A stretch of 64,000 nt of DNA, from assembly GCA_021740625.1 (NCBI GenBank), contig JAIOZK010000006.1, positions 62,001 through 126,000 of the forward strand, in the 5' to 3' direction. This document shows, one piece after another, positions 9,189 to 17,557 of this stretch (positions are counted from its first letter, which is position 1; the number at the start of each line of letters is the position of its first letter). Source of the DNA: Bacteroidales bacterium (GTDB taxonomy: Bacteria; Bacteroidota; Bacteroidia; Bacteroidales; JAIOZK01). Made by a program: the position numbers and the translations under genes. The notes below the pieces were generated by a model. That model saw only the letters and a program-made list of their open reading frames with translations, searched no databases and was not told the origin of the DNA.

Positions 9189-9220
9189 CAAAAGTAGAGA
9201 TTTCTACAATGAATTACAAA
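9189..9220 (-). promoter_or_regulatory. Promoter of the yceD-rpmF-plsX-fabH operon
   Basis: On the minus strand TTTG (9217-9220), a 20-base spacer and TACTTTTG (9189-9196) match both boxes of the Bacteroidota promoter (-33 TTTG, -7 TAnnTTTG). The -7 box ends 25 bases before the yceD start. This is the best two-box promoter match I found in the window. Confidence 0.7.
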
Positions 9221-9249
9221 TATTTGCACCCAAATGTGAAATAAGCGGT

Positions 9250-12200
9250 TTATTTGAAAGCTTTTTCCAGCAATCCGTCTCCTTCCATGCTTAATCTTTT
9301 GAAATACTCCGGCACATTTTTCCCAGTCAGTTTATCGACATAGAGTTTGGCCAGGTATTGCCCGAGCATGAATCCCTGTCCCCGCAATCCCAGGAACAAT
9401 CCTTTATCCGTATCAATGAACATGCGTGGTTCCACGTAATAACCAGCCCAGATGGCCTGGAAACCAACCGATGAAAGATTGGGCAAGCAGTTCACAAAAA
9501 TCTCTGAGACAATCTCAAGAAAGTCATTTGAATTTGTCTTGAGGGTTTTATCTGTTTCAAGGGGTTCGATGGCTGGGGAAGCACAACCAATGATCTGGCC
9601 CGTTTCTGCCAGTTGTTGACCATAAACAGCACTGAAACCTTTGTATTTCCTGCGGTCGATGATCATGGGCAAAGGAATATTTTCCATTCCCATCATGGGC
9701 AATCTCCGTGTAATGAAGGCCTGGTGTTTCACCGGGAAAATGCCTGTTTCAATTCCCAGCTTTTTGGCAAATTTTTCACCTTCCGGTCCCAGGGCATTGA
9801 TAAACAAATCCGTTTCGTATTCTATGTACTCCTTATCATGATTCTGAACCAGCACCCGGTAAAGATTACCCTCTTTCTTTACATCGATCAGCTTACAATC
9901 CTCCAGCATTTTTCCACCCTGCTCAATGCCGATGGTCCTGATCAGGTCGATGACACGACCGGGTGTTGCCTGCCAGCAGTTTTTGGTGATCAGGGCCGCC
10001 TGGTAAGTATCCAGGTTTTTGTTCATGAAGGGAGAAATCCTTTTTGCAAATTCCCTGGTCTGTATCATTTCAGCATCCGACCAGGCCATGGAAGCCTCCA
10101 GGGCTTTATATGTTTCATCATCATGGGCAAAAGTTACATAATCGATCTGCCTGAAATCAATGTTTTTGATTTGCTGAAGTCCCCTGAAGATCTCGAGGTT
10201 TTTACCGGCGATATCCGATAATTCGGGCAGGCTGAAATTGGGCCGTCCACCAGCAATATTGCGCCAGGAAGCACCCCGGCCAAAGTTAATGAGATGTGGC
10301 TTTTTACCTGCTTCCGCAAGATAGCGGAACAAAGCACTGCCACCAATACCACCACCGGCAACCAGGACTTCCGTTTTTACTTTTTTGGGAGAACAGTTTT
10401 GACTGCAGGCTATGTATTGCTCGGGCACTTCCTTTGGATAAAGTTCTCCAAATGATACCTGGTTCGACAGGGGCCCGCGGGGTGTTGCCTCTCCCACCAC
10501 ATTGATCCCGTATTTCCGGATCATCTGCTTTAATCGGGGAATGCAGCGTTTACCCCTGCAGGCACCCATTCCCAGACGGGTGGTATGCTTGATCTCATCC
10601 ACAGAAATAAACTTGCGGTCACCAATCACTGCAAGGATCTCTTCCAGTTTAACATCATCACAGTGGCAAACATAGGTTTCGGATTCGATATGTTTGTCGG
10701 TAGTTAGGAAATTAATTTCTTCAGGATAATCTGTTTTGGCAATGAAACCTCTGACATTGGTAAGACTCTCGCCATGAACATCAAGGGATTCAACCCTGGC
10801 AACATTGGTTTTGTTTTTCTTTTTTTGGATCTTCCTGATGATGCCTTCTCCCAGTTTGCTGCCGTTGTTGTCCACCAGGTAGACTTCATTTCCTTCCCTG
10901 ACTTCGTATTCAACCGGCAGGAAAAGCAGGTCTTTCTTTAGATTATATCCGAAAATTGCCAGTCCGGGGCATTGGTATACACAGGCCATGCAGCCAATAC
11001 ATTTGCCAAAATCAATTTGCGGTACCGTACTGGTAGAGGTTTTGGTGATGGCACCATGCGGACAGGCAAATTCGCAGGGATTACAGGCAAAACCATATAG
11101 GCAGTCAATCAGCACGAAAGGTTTTTCCAGCATGCGTTTCTCATCCGGTTTGCATGGTTCATCCAGGATTTTTTTGGGATGCTGTTGTGAATCAATATAT
11201 TCTTTCGACAGGCTGAGGTACTCATCATAATTGAAAGCTTTGTTGCTTTCCTGCAGGATCTCAAAAGCCGCCTGTTTCCCCCTGAGCACAGCACTGGTCC
11301 CCTCTCCAATTCGGATGGCATCGCCTGCACCGAAACAATTCCTGCCAAAAACTTCATTTCCTTTGATCAGCAGTTGATTGTCGGGGATCAGTCCCGTACA
11401 AATATTGATCGCATCAATGCCCGAAATGATTTGTTCAGTTCCAGGAACAGGCTTGAAGTTTTCCGCATCTGCGATTACAGCACCTGTAATTCCGGAATGG
11501 TCTTCATTTGGAATTGCCTTGATCAATATTTTAGATGTCAGAATGGGAATGCCCAGTCGCCTGACACGGTTGGCCTGCACCGGAAATCCACCCTCATGCG
11601 GCTGGGCTTCAATGATGGCTTTCACTTTTGCGCCTGCCTGCATCAACTGGTAAGAGGTCAGGTATCCTATGTTTCCTGCACCCACACTCAGCACATTTTT
11701 CCCCAGCAGGGTAAATTCCGTATTCATCATCTTTTGCACTACCGCAGCCGTGTATACGCCAGGCAAATCATCATTCTCAAAAGTAGGCATGAATGGTACG
11801 GCGCCGGTTGCAATGATCAGGTATTCGGATTCTACATAATAGATCTCGTTTGTTTTGATATTCTTCACGGCCAGTCTTTTGCCATCCAGTATATCCCAGA
11901 CAGTAGCATTGAGAAAGATCCCCTCATGATCTTCACCGGCCAGCGTTTTGGCAATATCAAAACCACGCATACCCCCAAACTTTTTCTCCTTCTCAAAGAA
12001 AAAGAACTGGTGGGTCTGCATCAGGAACTGTCCACCGATCTCATCATTGTTATCGATCACGATATTCTCAATGCCATTGTTGTTGAGTTCTTCCCGGGCG
12101 GCCAGACCGGCTGGTCCCGCACCAATAATGGCAACGCTTGTTTTGTAAACCCTTATGGCCTCTTCCTTCTTGGGAAGCCTGGTTTCGGGTGTGTAATCTT

Positions 12201-12483
12201 TTGGAATTTCTTTTACCTCTTTCACCCCGTCAACTTTGGTGATGCAGATCCTTTTGATCTCACCATCAACCAGCATTTCACATGCACCACATTTGCCAAT
12301 GCCACATTCGAGGCTCCTGGTCCTGTTCTTCAGACTGTGGCTGTGTACCGGATACCCGGCCTGGTGCAGCGCTGCGGCAATGGTATAACCCGACTGCCCT
12401 TTTACCACTTTCCCCTCATACAAAAACTCTATTGTTTTTGTTTCTTTCACCTCAAGGATAGGGTGCTTATCAATTTTATACAT
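9250..12483 (-). CDS. Fused multi-cofactor amine/amino acid dehydrogenase (HcnABC/proline-dehydrogenase-complex type)
   Basis: 1077-residue fusion of modules that are normally separate subunits of sarcosine oxidase, hydrogen cyanide synthase (HcnABC) and archaeal dye-linked proline dehydrogenases. In order: an N-terminal [2Fe-2S] domain with C60, C65, C68 and C80; a pyridine-nucleotide-disulfide-type FAD domain from GAGPAG (121-126) to about 420; two 4Fe-4S motifs (C467, C470, C474 region and C495, C498, C501, C505); a BFD-like [2Fe-2S] domain with C606, C608, C642 and C647; and a C-terminal D-amino-acid-oxidase-like FAD domain from AGGGIGG (709-715) to the end. No signal peptide is seen. It is divergent from a PutA-type proline dehydrogenase, so proline, hydroxyproline or a related secondary amine is the likely substrate, but this is inferred from context. 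Confidence 0.8.
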   Translation of the reverse strand: MYKIDKHPILEVKETKTIEFLYEGKVVKGQSGYTIAAALHQAGYPVHSHSLKNRTRSLECGIGKCGACEMLVDGEIKRICITKVDGVKEVKEIPKDYTPETRLPKKEEAIRVYKTSVAIIGAGPAGLAAREELNNNGIENIVIDNNDEIGGQFLMQTHQFFFFEKEKKFGGMRGFDIAKTLAGEDHEGIFLNATVWDILDGKRLAVKNIKTNEIYYVESEYLIIATGAVPFMPTFENDDLPGVYTAAVVQKMMNTEFTLLGKNVLSVGAGNIGYLTSYQLMQAGAKVKAIIEAQPHEGGFPVQANRVRRLGIPILTSKILIKAIPNEDHSGITGAVIADAENFKPVPGTEQIISGIDAINICTGLIPDNQLLIKGNEVFGRNCFGAGDAIRIGEGTSAVLRGKQAAFEILQESNKAFNYDEYLSLSKEYIDSQQHPKKILDEPCKPDEKRMLEKPFVLIDCLYGFACNPCEFACPHGAITKTSTSTVPQIDFGKCIGCMACVYQCPGLAIFGYNLKKDLLFLPVEYEVREGNEVYLVDNNGSKLGEGIIRKIQKKKNKTNVARVESLDVHGESLTNVRGFIAKTDYPEEINFLTTDKHIESETYVCHCDDVKLEEILAVIGDRKFISVDEIKHTTRLGMGACRGKRCIPRLKQMIRKYGINVVGEATPRGPLSNQVSFGELYPKEVPEQYIACSQNCSPKKVKTEVLVAGGGIGGSALFRYLAEAGKKPHLINFGRGASWRNIAGGRPNFSLPELSDIAGKNLEIFRGLQQIKNIDFRQIDYVTFAHDDETYKALEASMAWSDAEMIQTREFAKRISPFMNKNLDTYQAALITKNCWQATPGRVIDLIRTIGIEQGGKMLEDCKLIDVKKEGNLYRVLVQNHDKEYIEYETDLFINALGPEGEKFAKKLGIETGIFPVKHQAFITRRLPMMGMENIPLPMIIDRRKYKGFSAVYGQQLAETGQIIGCASPAIEPLETDKTLKTNSNDFLEIVSEIFVNCLPNLSSVGFQAIWAGYYVEPRMFIDTDKGLFLGLRGQGFMLGQYLAKLYVDKLTGKNVPEYFKRLSMEGDGLLEKAFK

Positions 12484-12519
12484 TATTTTTTATAATTTTA
12501 TTGTTAAAAAATTAACAGA

Positions 12520-12527
12520 CAAAAGTA
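12520..12527 (-). promoter_or_regulatory. -7 promoter element for the fused dehydrogenase
   Basis: TACTTTTG on the minus strand, 36 bases before the start codon at 12483, matches TAnnTTTG. It lies in the 155-base divergent gap shared with the proline dehydrogenase gene. Confidence 0.5.
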
Positions 12528-12552
12528 GCGTTAATTGCACAACTGAAAAACA

Positions 12553-12560
12553 TATTTTTG
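12553..12560 (+). promoter_or_regulatory. -7 promoter element for proline dehydrogenase
   Basis: TATTTTTG on the plus strand matches TAnnTTTG, 78 bases before the ATG at 12639, so the mRNA would have a leader of about 70 bases. It is only 25 bases from the opposing promoter element, so one regulator could control both genes. Confidence 0.45.
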
Positions 12561-12638
12561 CATTAAAGCCAGCTTCTTAGAAAATTTAAATTAGTTCTAA
12601 GTTGAGATGAAAATATTTAGAAATGAAAGGAACGTATT

Positions 12639-13550
12639 ATGTTTAACAAACTTATAGCCAATATTCTGCCCTACATGCCGAAATCCCTGGTCTGGATATT
12701 CTCCAAAAGATATATAGCAGGGAAGAAGATCGATGATGCCATAAATGCATCAAAAGAACTGAATGAAGAGGGCATCATGGTGACCATTGATCTTTTGGGT
12801 GAATTTATTACCAAGCTCGACCAGGCCGAAGAGAACAAAAAAATGTATCTGGAGATCATTGACAGGATGGAAAAAGAGCATATCGATGGGAATTATTCCC
12901 TTAAACCTACCATGTTCGGTTTGCTGATCGACAAAGAAGTCTGTTATAAGAATATCAGGGAGATCGTAAAGAAAGCTGCCAGCCATGAAAACTTCGTGCG
13001 GGTTGATATGGAAGATTCACAATGCGTTGACCTGGAGATTGAATTGTTCAGAAAACTAAAGAAAGAATTTCCAAAAAATGTGGGGCTGGTCTTACAGGCA
13101 TATTTAAAACGTACCCTGGATGATATCAAAAACCTGGAAGATCTGCATTCTGAAGAAAACCCCATCAATTTCAGGATTTGCAAAGGCATTTATGTGGAAC
13201 CGGCCAGCATTGCATACAAGAAATATGAAGAGATCAACCGGCACTTTATCGAAGATGTTGATTATATGTTCAGCAAAAATATGTACCCGGCCATTGCCAC
13301 GCATGATAAACCTGTAGTGGAGGGTGCCTATCAGCTCATTGAAAAGTACAAAGCACCCGGGGAAAAATATGAATTTCAGATGCTTTATGGTGTAACCCCG
13401 GAATTGAGGAGATCAATCCTGGATAAGGGTCATCGCATGAGGGTTTATGTTCCTTTTGGTGAAGATTGGTTCGCCTATTCCACGCGTCGGCTGAAAGAAA
13501 ATCCCAAAATTGCATCACAAATCATCAAAGCACTTTTTGTGAGGGGTTAA
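12639..13550 (+). CDS. Proline dehydrogenase (PRODH, monofunctional PutA-type)
   Basis: 303-residue FAD-dependent (beta-alpha)8 barrel that oxidises L-proline to pyrroline-5-carboxylate and passes electrons to quinone. It resembles the stand-alone enzymes of Bacillus, Thermus and Deinococcus in length. Signature segments are VRVDMEDSQCVDLE (residues about 121-134), RICKGIYVEP, AIATHD, EFQMLYGV and the substrate-binding end VYVPFGEDWFAYSTRRLKENP. No pyrroline-5-carboxylate dehydrogenase domain or neighbour is present in the window, so the second step must be encoded elsewhere. Divergent from the fused flavoenzyme, which suggests a shared role in proline or hydroxyproline use. Confidence 0.92.
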   Translation: MFNKLIANILPYMPKSLVWIFSKRYIAGKKIDDAINASKELNEEGIMVTIDLLGEFITKLDQAEENKKMYLEIIDRMEKEHIDGNYSLKPTMFGLLIDKEVCYKNIREIVKKAASHENFVRVDMEDSQCVDLEIELFRKLKKEFPKNVGLVLQAYLKRTLDDIKNLEDLHSEENPINFRICKGIYVEPASIAYKKYEEINRHFIEDVDYMFSKNMYPAIATHDKPVVEGAYQLIEKYKAPGEKYEFQMLYGVTPELRRSILDKGHRMRVYVPFGEDWFAYSTRRLKENPKIASQIIKALFVRG

Positions 13551-13616
13551 CAAATTATTTGGCACCGGAATTGTTTTAATTCGTAAATTTCAAATCCAAA
13601 TTAAATATTGATACCT

Positions 13617-14207
13617 ATGAAAAGAATGATCCGATTTTCAGTCCTGGCCGCATTGATCCTGACAATGCTGGCCTCATGTTCAAACAGAAAAGTAACCCGG
13701 GTTTCCCCCGATCAGCAGATCGATTTAAGTGGCCGTTGGAATGACACCGATTCAAAGCAGGCTGCCGAAACAATGATCAGCCAAGCCCTCAGCGAAAGGT
13801 GGCTCGATAATTTCCGGCAGAAAGAAGGCCGCAAGCCCGTGGTGATCGTCGGACTGGTTTTGAACAAGAGTCATGAACACATCAGTGCAGAAACTTTTAT
13901 CAAAGACCTGGAAAGAGCCTTTATCAATTCCGGGATGGTTCGCCTGGTACAGGCAGGAGAAATGCGAGAACAGTTGCGGGCCGAAAGAGCGGACCAGCAA
14001 GATTTTGCCAGCCCGGCTACCATGAAAAAGTGGGGGCAGGAGCTGGGTGCCGATTTTATGCTGCAGGGAACGATCAATTCTATCGTCGACAGTTACAAAA
14101 AAGAAAAGGTAGTCTATTACCAGATCAACCTGGAGCTTTCCAACCTCGAAACCAATGAAATTGTCTGGATTGGGGATAAGAAGATCAAGAAGTATATCGA
14201 AAATTAA
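13617..14207 (+). CDS. LpoB-like penicillin-binding-protein activator lipoprotein
   Basis: 196 residues from the ATG at 13617; an upstream in-frame TTG is a poorer start. The N-terminus is a lipoprotein signal with lipobox LASC. The body matches the LpoB/COG3417 family: VDLSGRWND-like start (here DLSGRWNDTDSKQAAETM), KPVVIVGLVLNKSHEHI, then a late GADFMLQGTINSIVD segment. In enterobacteria LpoB is an outer-membrane lipoprotein that activates the bifunctional PBP1b; in this phylum the family is often found with a COG3014 lipoprotein, as here. The partner penicillin-binding protein is not in the window. Role in cell-envelope growth is therefore by homology. Confidence 0.8.
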   Translation: MKRMIRFSVLAALILTMLASCSNRKVTRVSPDQQIDLSGRWNDTDSKQAAETMISQALSERWLDNFRQKEGRKPVVIVGLVLNKSHEHISAETFIKDLERAFINSGMVRLVQAGEMREQLRAERADQQDFASPATMKKWGQELGADFMLQGTINSIVDSYKKEKVVYYQINLELSNLETNEIVWIGDKKIKKYIEN

Positions 14208-14252
14208 GTAAGCTTGAAAGATTAAAATATTTTTAGAGAAACATTTGATTGA

Positions 14253-14310
14253 CTGTAAAGAGCGCAACAAAACAACAAATCCTGCTGCATTTTTTTTGCG
14301 CTCTTTACAG
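14253..14310. terminator. Long perfect inverted repeat between the LpoB-like and COG3014 genes
   Basis: CTGTAAAGAGCGCAA at 14253-14267 is exactly mirrored by TTGCGCTCTTTACAG at 14296-14310, a 15-bp stem with a 28-base spacer that contains a run of eight Ts. It lies 45 bases past the LpoB-like stop and 14 bases before the next start. It may be a terminator or attenuator that limits read-through to the COG3014 gene; the wide loop is unusual for a simple intrinsic terminator. Confidence 0.5.
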
Positions 14311-14324
14311 CTTTTCTTACATAA

Positions 14325-15767
14325 ATGGTTCAATCGTTCATTTCTATGAAGCCAATGCATAATCCGGGTCGAAGGCCCTTTCTGATCATAATTATTATGA
14401 TCCTGCTTTTCACAGGATGCATGACATATTACCAGAAAACACAAAAATTCCAGGACTACATTCAGACAGGGGAAATGGAAAAGGCGGAAAAACTGCTGGC
14501 CGATGACAAAAAAGCTGCAACAGGCAAAAACCGCTTCCTCTATTTTGTGAACAAAGGATGGATCAACTGGATCAGGGATCAGAACTCCGAGAGCAATACA
14601 TATTTCCAGGATGCCGATATTTACATAGAGGACTTTCACAAACAGGCCGGGTACGAAGCCTTGTCGCTAATCACCAATCCATCTGTTAAACCCTACCAGC
14701 CCGAAGATTTTGAAAAGGTATTCGTGAATTATTTCAAGGCCCTGAACTACCTGGCCCTGGGGCAGCATGATGATGCCCTGGTAGAATGCCGCCGGATCAA
14801 TATCAAATTGAATGAACTGAACGACCAGTACAAGGATCACAAGAACAGATATCAGAACGATGCCTTTGCGCATTTGATCATGGGATTGATCTATGAGGCA
14901 GGCAACGACTGGAACAATGCCTTCATTGCATACCGGAATGCATACGATGTTTATAAAGATTCTTATGCAAAGAATTTTAATTTACAGGCTCCGGAACAAT
15001 TGAAAATGGATATCCTGAGAACAGCTTACCTGACCGGTTTTCATGAGGAAGTACGCCATTATGAAAAAGAATTCGGCATCGATTACAAATACGAGAAACA
15101 CGATGGTGGCACCCTTGTATTTTTGTGGCAGAATGGTTTTGGTCCGGTCAAATCCGAATGGAGCATCAATTTTACCAAAGTGGATGGTGAAGGTGGATGG
15201 ATCACTTTTGTGAATGATGATATGGGACTTTCTTTCCCATTCTTCATTGGTGATGAATCCGATGAGAAAAAAAGTGCTTTTGCATCTCTCAGCTTTCTTC
15301 GGGTGGCTTTTCCGAAGTACCTGGAACGCCGGCCACTTTACCAGGATGCAAATCTCAAGATTGGCACGGAAACCTACGATCTTGAGCCGGCCGAAAATGT
15401 AAATGCCATTGCCTTCAAAACCCTGCATGATCGCATGCTGCGGGAAATGGCAAATTCATTGCTGCGCCTGGCCACCAAAAAGGCAATGGAAAAAGTGACC
15501 CGCGATCAGAACGAGGACATAGGCGCGGCGCTTGGCATCGTCAATGCCCTGACCGAAAAAGCCGATACCCGCAACTGGCAAACCCTGCCCTTTGAAGTCT
15601 CCTACCAGAAAATTTACTTGCCTGCGGGTCAGCACAATGTTGAATTGCATGTAAGCGGCCAGCGGGAATCCAGGATACACAATTTCACATTTGACATTCG
15701 AAAAGGGAAAACGGAGTTTTATACTTTCCAGTCGATAGAGTCGCTTCCTCCCGCCGAATCCAATTAA
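14325..15767 (+). CDS. COG3014-type lipoprotein with TPR-like helices
   Basis: 480 residues. A transmembrane signal ending LLFTGC marks a lipoprotein; the mature part begins MTYYQKTQKFQDYIQTG. Residues 40-230 form helical repeats resembling TPR units (EKAEKLLADDKKAA, ALNYLALGQHDDALVECRRI, AHLIMGLIYEAGNDWNNAFIAYRNAYDVY). The C-terminal half is mixed alpha/beta with a closing beta-rich AGQHNVELHVSGQ segment. Similar COG3014 proteins are found next to LpoB-like lipoproteins in several phyla, so a role in envelope or peptidoglycan synthase control is suggested, but no activity is established. Starts at 14325 and 14346 are both possible. Confidence 0.65.
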   Translation: MVQSFISMKPMHNPGRRPFLIIIIMILLFTGCMTYYQKTQKFQDYIQTGEMEKAEKLLADDKKAATGKNRFLYFVNKGWINWIRDQNSESNTYFQDADIYIEDFHKQAGYEALSLITNPSVKPYQPEDFEKVFVNYFKALNYLALGQHDDALVECRRINIKLNELNDQYKDHKNRYQNDAFAHLIMGLIYEAGNDWNNAFIAYRNAYDVYKDSYAKNFNLQAPEQLKMDILRTAYLTGFHEEVRHYEKEFGIDYKYEKHDGGTLVFLWQNGFGPVKSEWSINFTKVDGEGGWITFVNDDMGLSFPFFIGDESDEKKSAFASLSFLRVAFPKYLERRPLYQDANLKIGTETYDLEPAENVNAIAFKTLHDRMLREMANSLLRLATKKAMEKVTRDQNEDIGAALGIVNALTEKADTRNWQTLPFEVSYQKIYLPAGQHNVELHVSGQRESRIHNFTFDIRKGKTEFYTFQSIESLPPAESN

Positions 15768-15769
15768 TA

Positions 15770-15900
15770 GAACACGGATAACCCGGATTAGACTGATCTA
15801 CCCGGATAATTAGGTTTAGAAATTTACACTATATTCTAAAATCAGAGATATACCAATTATTAATCTGTGAAAATACGTTAAATCTGTGTCATCCGTGTTC
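15770..15900. repeat. 131-bp repeat with 10-bp terminal inverted repeats
   Basis: Begins GAACACGGAT directly after the COG3014 stop and ends ATCCGTGTTC (15891-15900), a perfect 10-bp terminal inverted repeat. Inside are several degenerate copies of the ends (ACCCGGAT, AATCTGTG, AATCTGTGTC). It has no coding capacity and sits between convergent genes; a MITE or REP-like element is likely. Confidence 0.55.
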
Positions 15901-15906
15901 CATCAA

Positions 15907-16917
15907 TCAATAATAATCCACATAAAAAGTCCTGCCCATGATCTTTTCATCCGGCAGTATCTGCACTTCATCATAAAACTCCATCAGGGCTTTTTTGTTT
16001 TTGGATCGATGGCCGATGGCAACATTCAGCTCACTGCCTGGAACATGAATTTTAATCCTTCTTCTGTAATGCTTCCTGTAAAGAGGCTGGAAAAGATCAT
16101 TCCAGAATTCGGTTAGTACCAGTTCTCTAAAAGATGGATGATATGGACCGGCAATTAATTCTTCACCGCTGCATAATCCTTCCGAGGGATGTAAACCAAT
16201 GCGGATTATATTTACTTCGTCATTTTCAAATATTTTTACAACCTCTTTTGTTTGTATGACAGCTTCTTCCAGTGACAATGCATCGTATTTCCCCTCATGA
16301 TACCAGTCTTCCAGTTTTGTTCCTTTGATCACCAGGCAGGGATATATCCTGGCATCATCGGCTTCCATATCTGCAATTTTACCGGCAGTGTAGAGGGTTT
16401 TCTCAAAACTATCCCCCGGCAATCCGATCATCATCTGCATTCCCAGGCGAAAGCCGTTCTCCTGTATCAGCTTTGCTGCTTTTTCGGTATCCTCGCTGCT
16501 ATGCCCCCGGCGACTGGCTTTCAGCACTTCATCATCCATCGACTGTGCCCCCAGTTCTATGGTTTCAACCTGGTTGAGTAAGAGCAAATAGAGTATTTCC
16601 TGGTTAATATAATCGGGGCGTGTGGAAAGCCGTATACTTTTGATCTTTCCCTGACGGATATATGGTTGAACAAGCTTCAGGTATTTTTCCTGTTCTTCCA
16701 TGGGAATACCTGTAAAGTTTCCGCCGAAAAATCCCAGTTCTACTTCATTGTTCCGGTAGTCGATGGTGGAAAGATGATCTTCAATGCTTTTGATGATCTC
16801 CTTTTCGGAAGGCACTTCCTGTTGTCCGCTGATCTTTTTCTGATTGCAATACACGCATTGGAACGGGCAGGCCAGTTCGGGGATGAAAATGGGTATGGTG
16901 TAATGTTTTGGTTTCAT
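15907..16917 (-). CDS. Radical SAM protein, Elp3-like without acetyltransferase domain
   Basis: 336 residues from the ATG at 16917; a longer open frame upstream has no family similarity. The 4Fe-4S motif CPFQCVYC is at residues about 16-23 of MKPKHYTIPIFIPELACPF. Other features are GFFGGNFTGIP, IRLSTRPDYI, ETIELGAQSMDDEVL and GLPGDSFEKTL, all typical of the Elp3/COG1243-related radical SAM branch. The C-terminal GNAT domain of real Elp3 is missing, although a separate GNAT gene lies divergent 45 bases away. Reaction and substrate are unknown. Confidence 0.8.
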   Translation of the reverse strand: MKPKHYTIPIFIPELACPFQCVYCNQKKISGQQEVPSEKEIIKSIEDHLSTIDYRNNEVELGFFGGNFTGIPMEEQEKYLKLVQPYIRQGKIKSIRLSTRPDYINQEILYLLLLNQVETIELGAQSMDDEVLKASRRGHSSEDTEKAAKLIQENGFRLGMQMMIGLPGDSFEKTLYTAGKIADMEADDARIYPCLVIKGTKLEDWYHEGKYDALSLEEAVIQTKEVVKIFENDEVNIIRIGLHPSEGLCSGEELIAGPYHPSFRELVLTEFWNDLFQPLYRKHYRRRIKIHVPGSELNVAIGHRSKNKKALMEFYDEVQILPDEKIMGRTFYVDYY

Positions 16918-16962
16918 GGAATAAAGATATGGTTTTCTTTTTCGGATTTGTATTTTTGTTTT

Positions 16963-17391
16963 GTGAAGATCCGGAATTTCAACATAAAAGATTACAACAA
17001 GATCATCCGGCTTTGGGAAACATGTGAATTGCCTTATAAGCCGAAAGGCCGCGACAGCAAAGAAAAAATGCAGGAAGAACTCAAGAAGGGAATTGCTGTT
17101 TTTCTTGTAGCCGAAGAAAAGGGGAATCTTATCGGAAGTGTCCTGGCCACCCACGACGGTCGCAAAGGCTGGATCAACCGGCTTTCCGTTTTACCGGAAT
17201 ACCGAAAACAGGGCATCGGCGCAATGCTTGTCAAAGAAGCCGAAAAAAGACTTGATGAGATCGGCATTGAAATTATTGCCTGCCTGATCGAAGATGGAAA
17301 TGACACTTCCCTGCAGGTTTTTTCGAAGCTGGGCTACCTGGAATTTCCCGGCATGCATTATCTTACCAAAAGGAAATACCCGGATGTATAA
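16963..17391 (+). CDS. GNAT-family N-acetyltransferase with GTG start
   Basis: 142 residues when started at the GTG of 16963 (MKIRNFNIKDYNKIIRLWE), the normal start of a GNAT fold; the longer open frame upstream runs antisense through the radical SAM gene and is ignored. Motif A is LSVLPEYRKQGIGAMLVKEAEKRL, and the end LQVFSKLGYLEF is typical. It resembles RimI/YpeA-like enzymes (VAEEKGNLIGSVLATHDGRKGWI), which often modify proteins or small amines. A TATTTTTG box (16951-16958) lies only 4 bases before the start, so a leaderless mRNA is likely. Confidence 0.82.
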   Translation: MKIRNFNIKDYNKIIRLWETCELPYKPKGRDSKEKMQEELKKGIAVFLVAEEKGNLIGSVLATHDGRKGWINRLSVLPEYRKQGIGAMLVKEAEKRLDEIGIEIIACLIEDGNDTSLQVFSKLGYLEFPGMHYLTKRKYPDV

Positions 17392-17422
17392 AAAAAGTAC
17401 AAGCCCATCATTGAAATAAAAA

Positions 17423-17550
17423 GAGAGTATCTAAAAAGTGCCCATGTCTATCTGGGTCACATCGATCTCAGTCGAGCCGCACTGATAATCAATGATTTTA
17501 GGCTTCGACTACGCTCAGCCTAACGAAATATCGCACTTTTTAGACAGCCT
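17423..17550. repeat. MITE-like repeat with CTAAAAAGTGC ends
   Basis: TATCTAAAAAGTGC (17428-17441) and GCACTTTTTAGACA (17533-17546) are a 13-of-14 inverted pair bounding about 128 bp. Inside are ATCTCAGTCGAGCC and GGCTTCGACTACGCTCAGCC, a second inverted pair of a type found as short genomic repeats. No coding capacity. It fills the gap between two convergent genes. Confidence 0.6.
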
Positions 17551-17557
17551 CGTTTAT

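Noticed and set aside
11374-12495. 373-residue plus-strand open frame
   Set aside because: Antisense to the fused flavoenzyme, whose domains are unmistakable; the frame has no recognisable motif.
13752-14639. 295-residue minus-strand open frame across the LpoB-like and COG3014 genes
   Set aside because: It spans two real genes and their gap in antisense, with low-complexity hydrophobic sequence only.
16666-16962. N-terminal extension of the GNAT protein
   Set aside because: It overlaps the radical SAM gene in antisense and precedes the normal GNAT start at the GTG of 16963.
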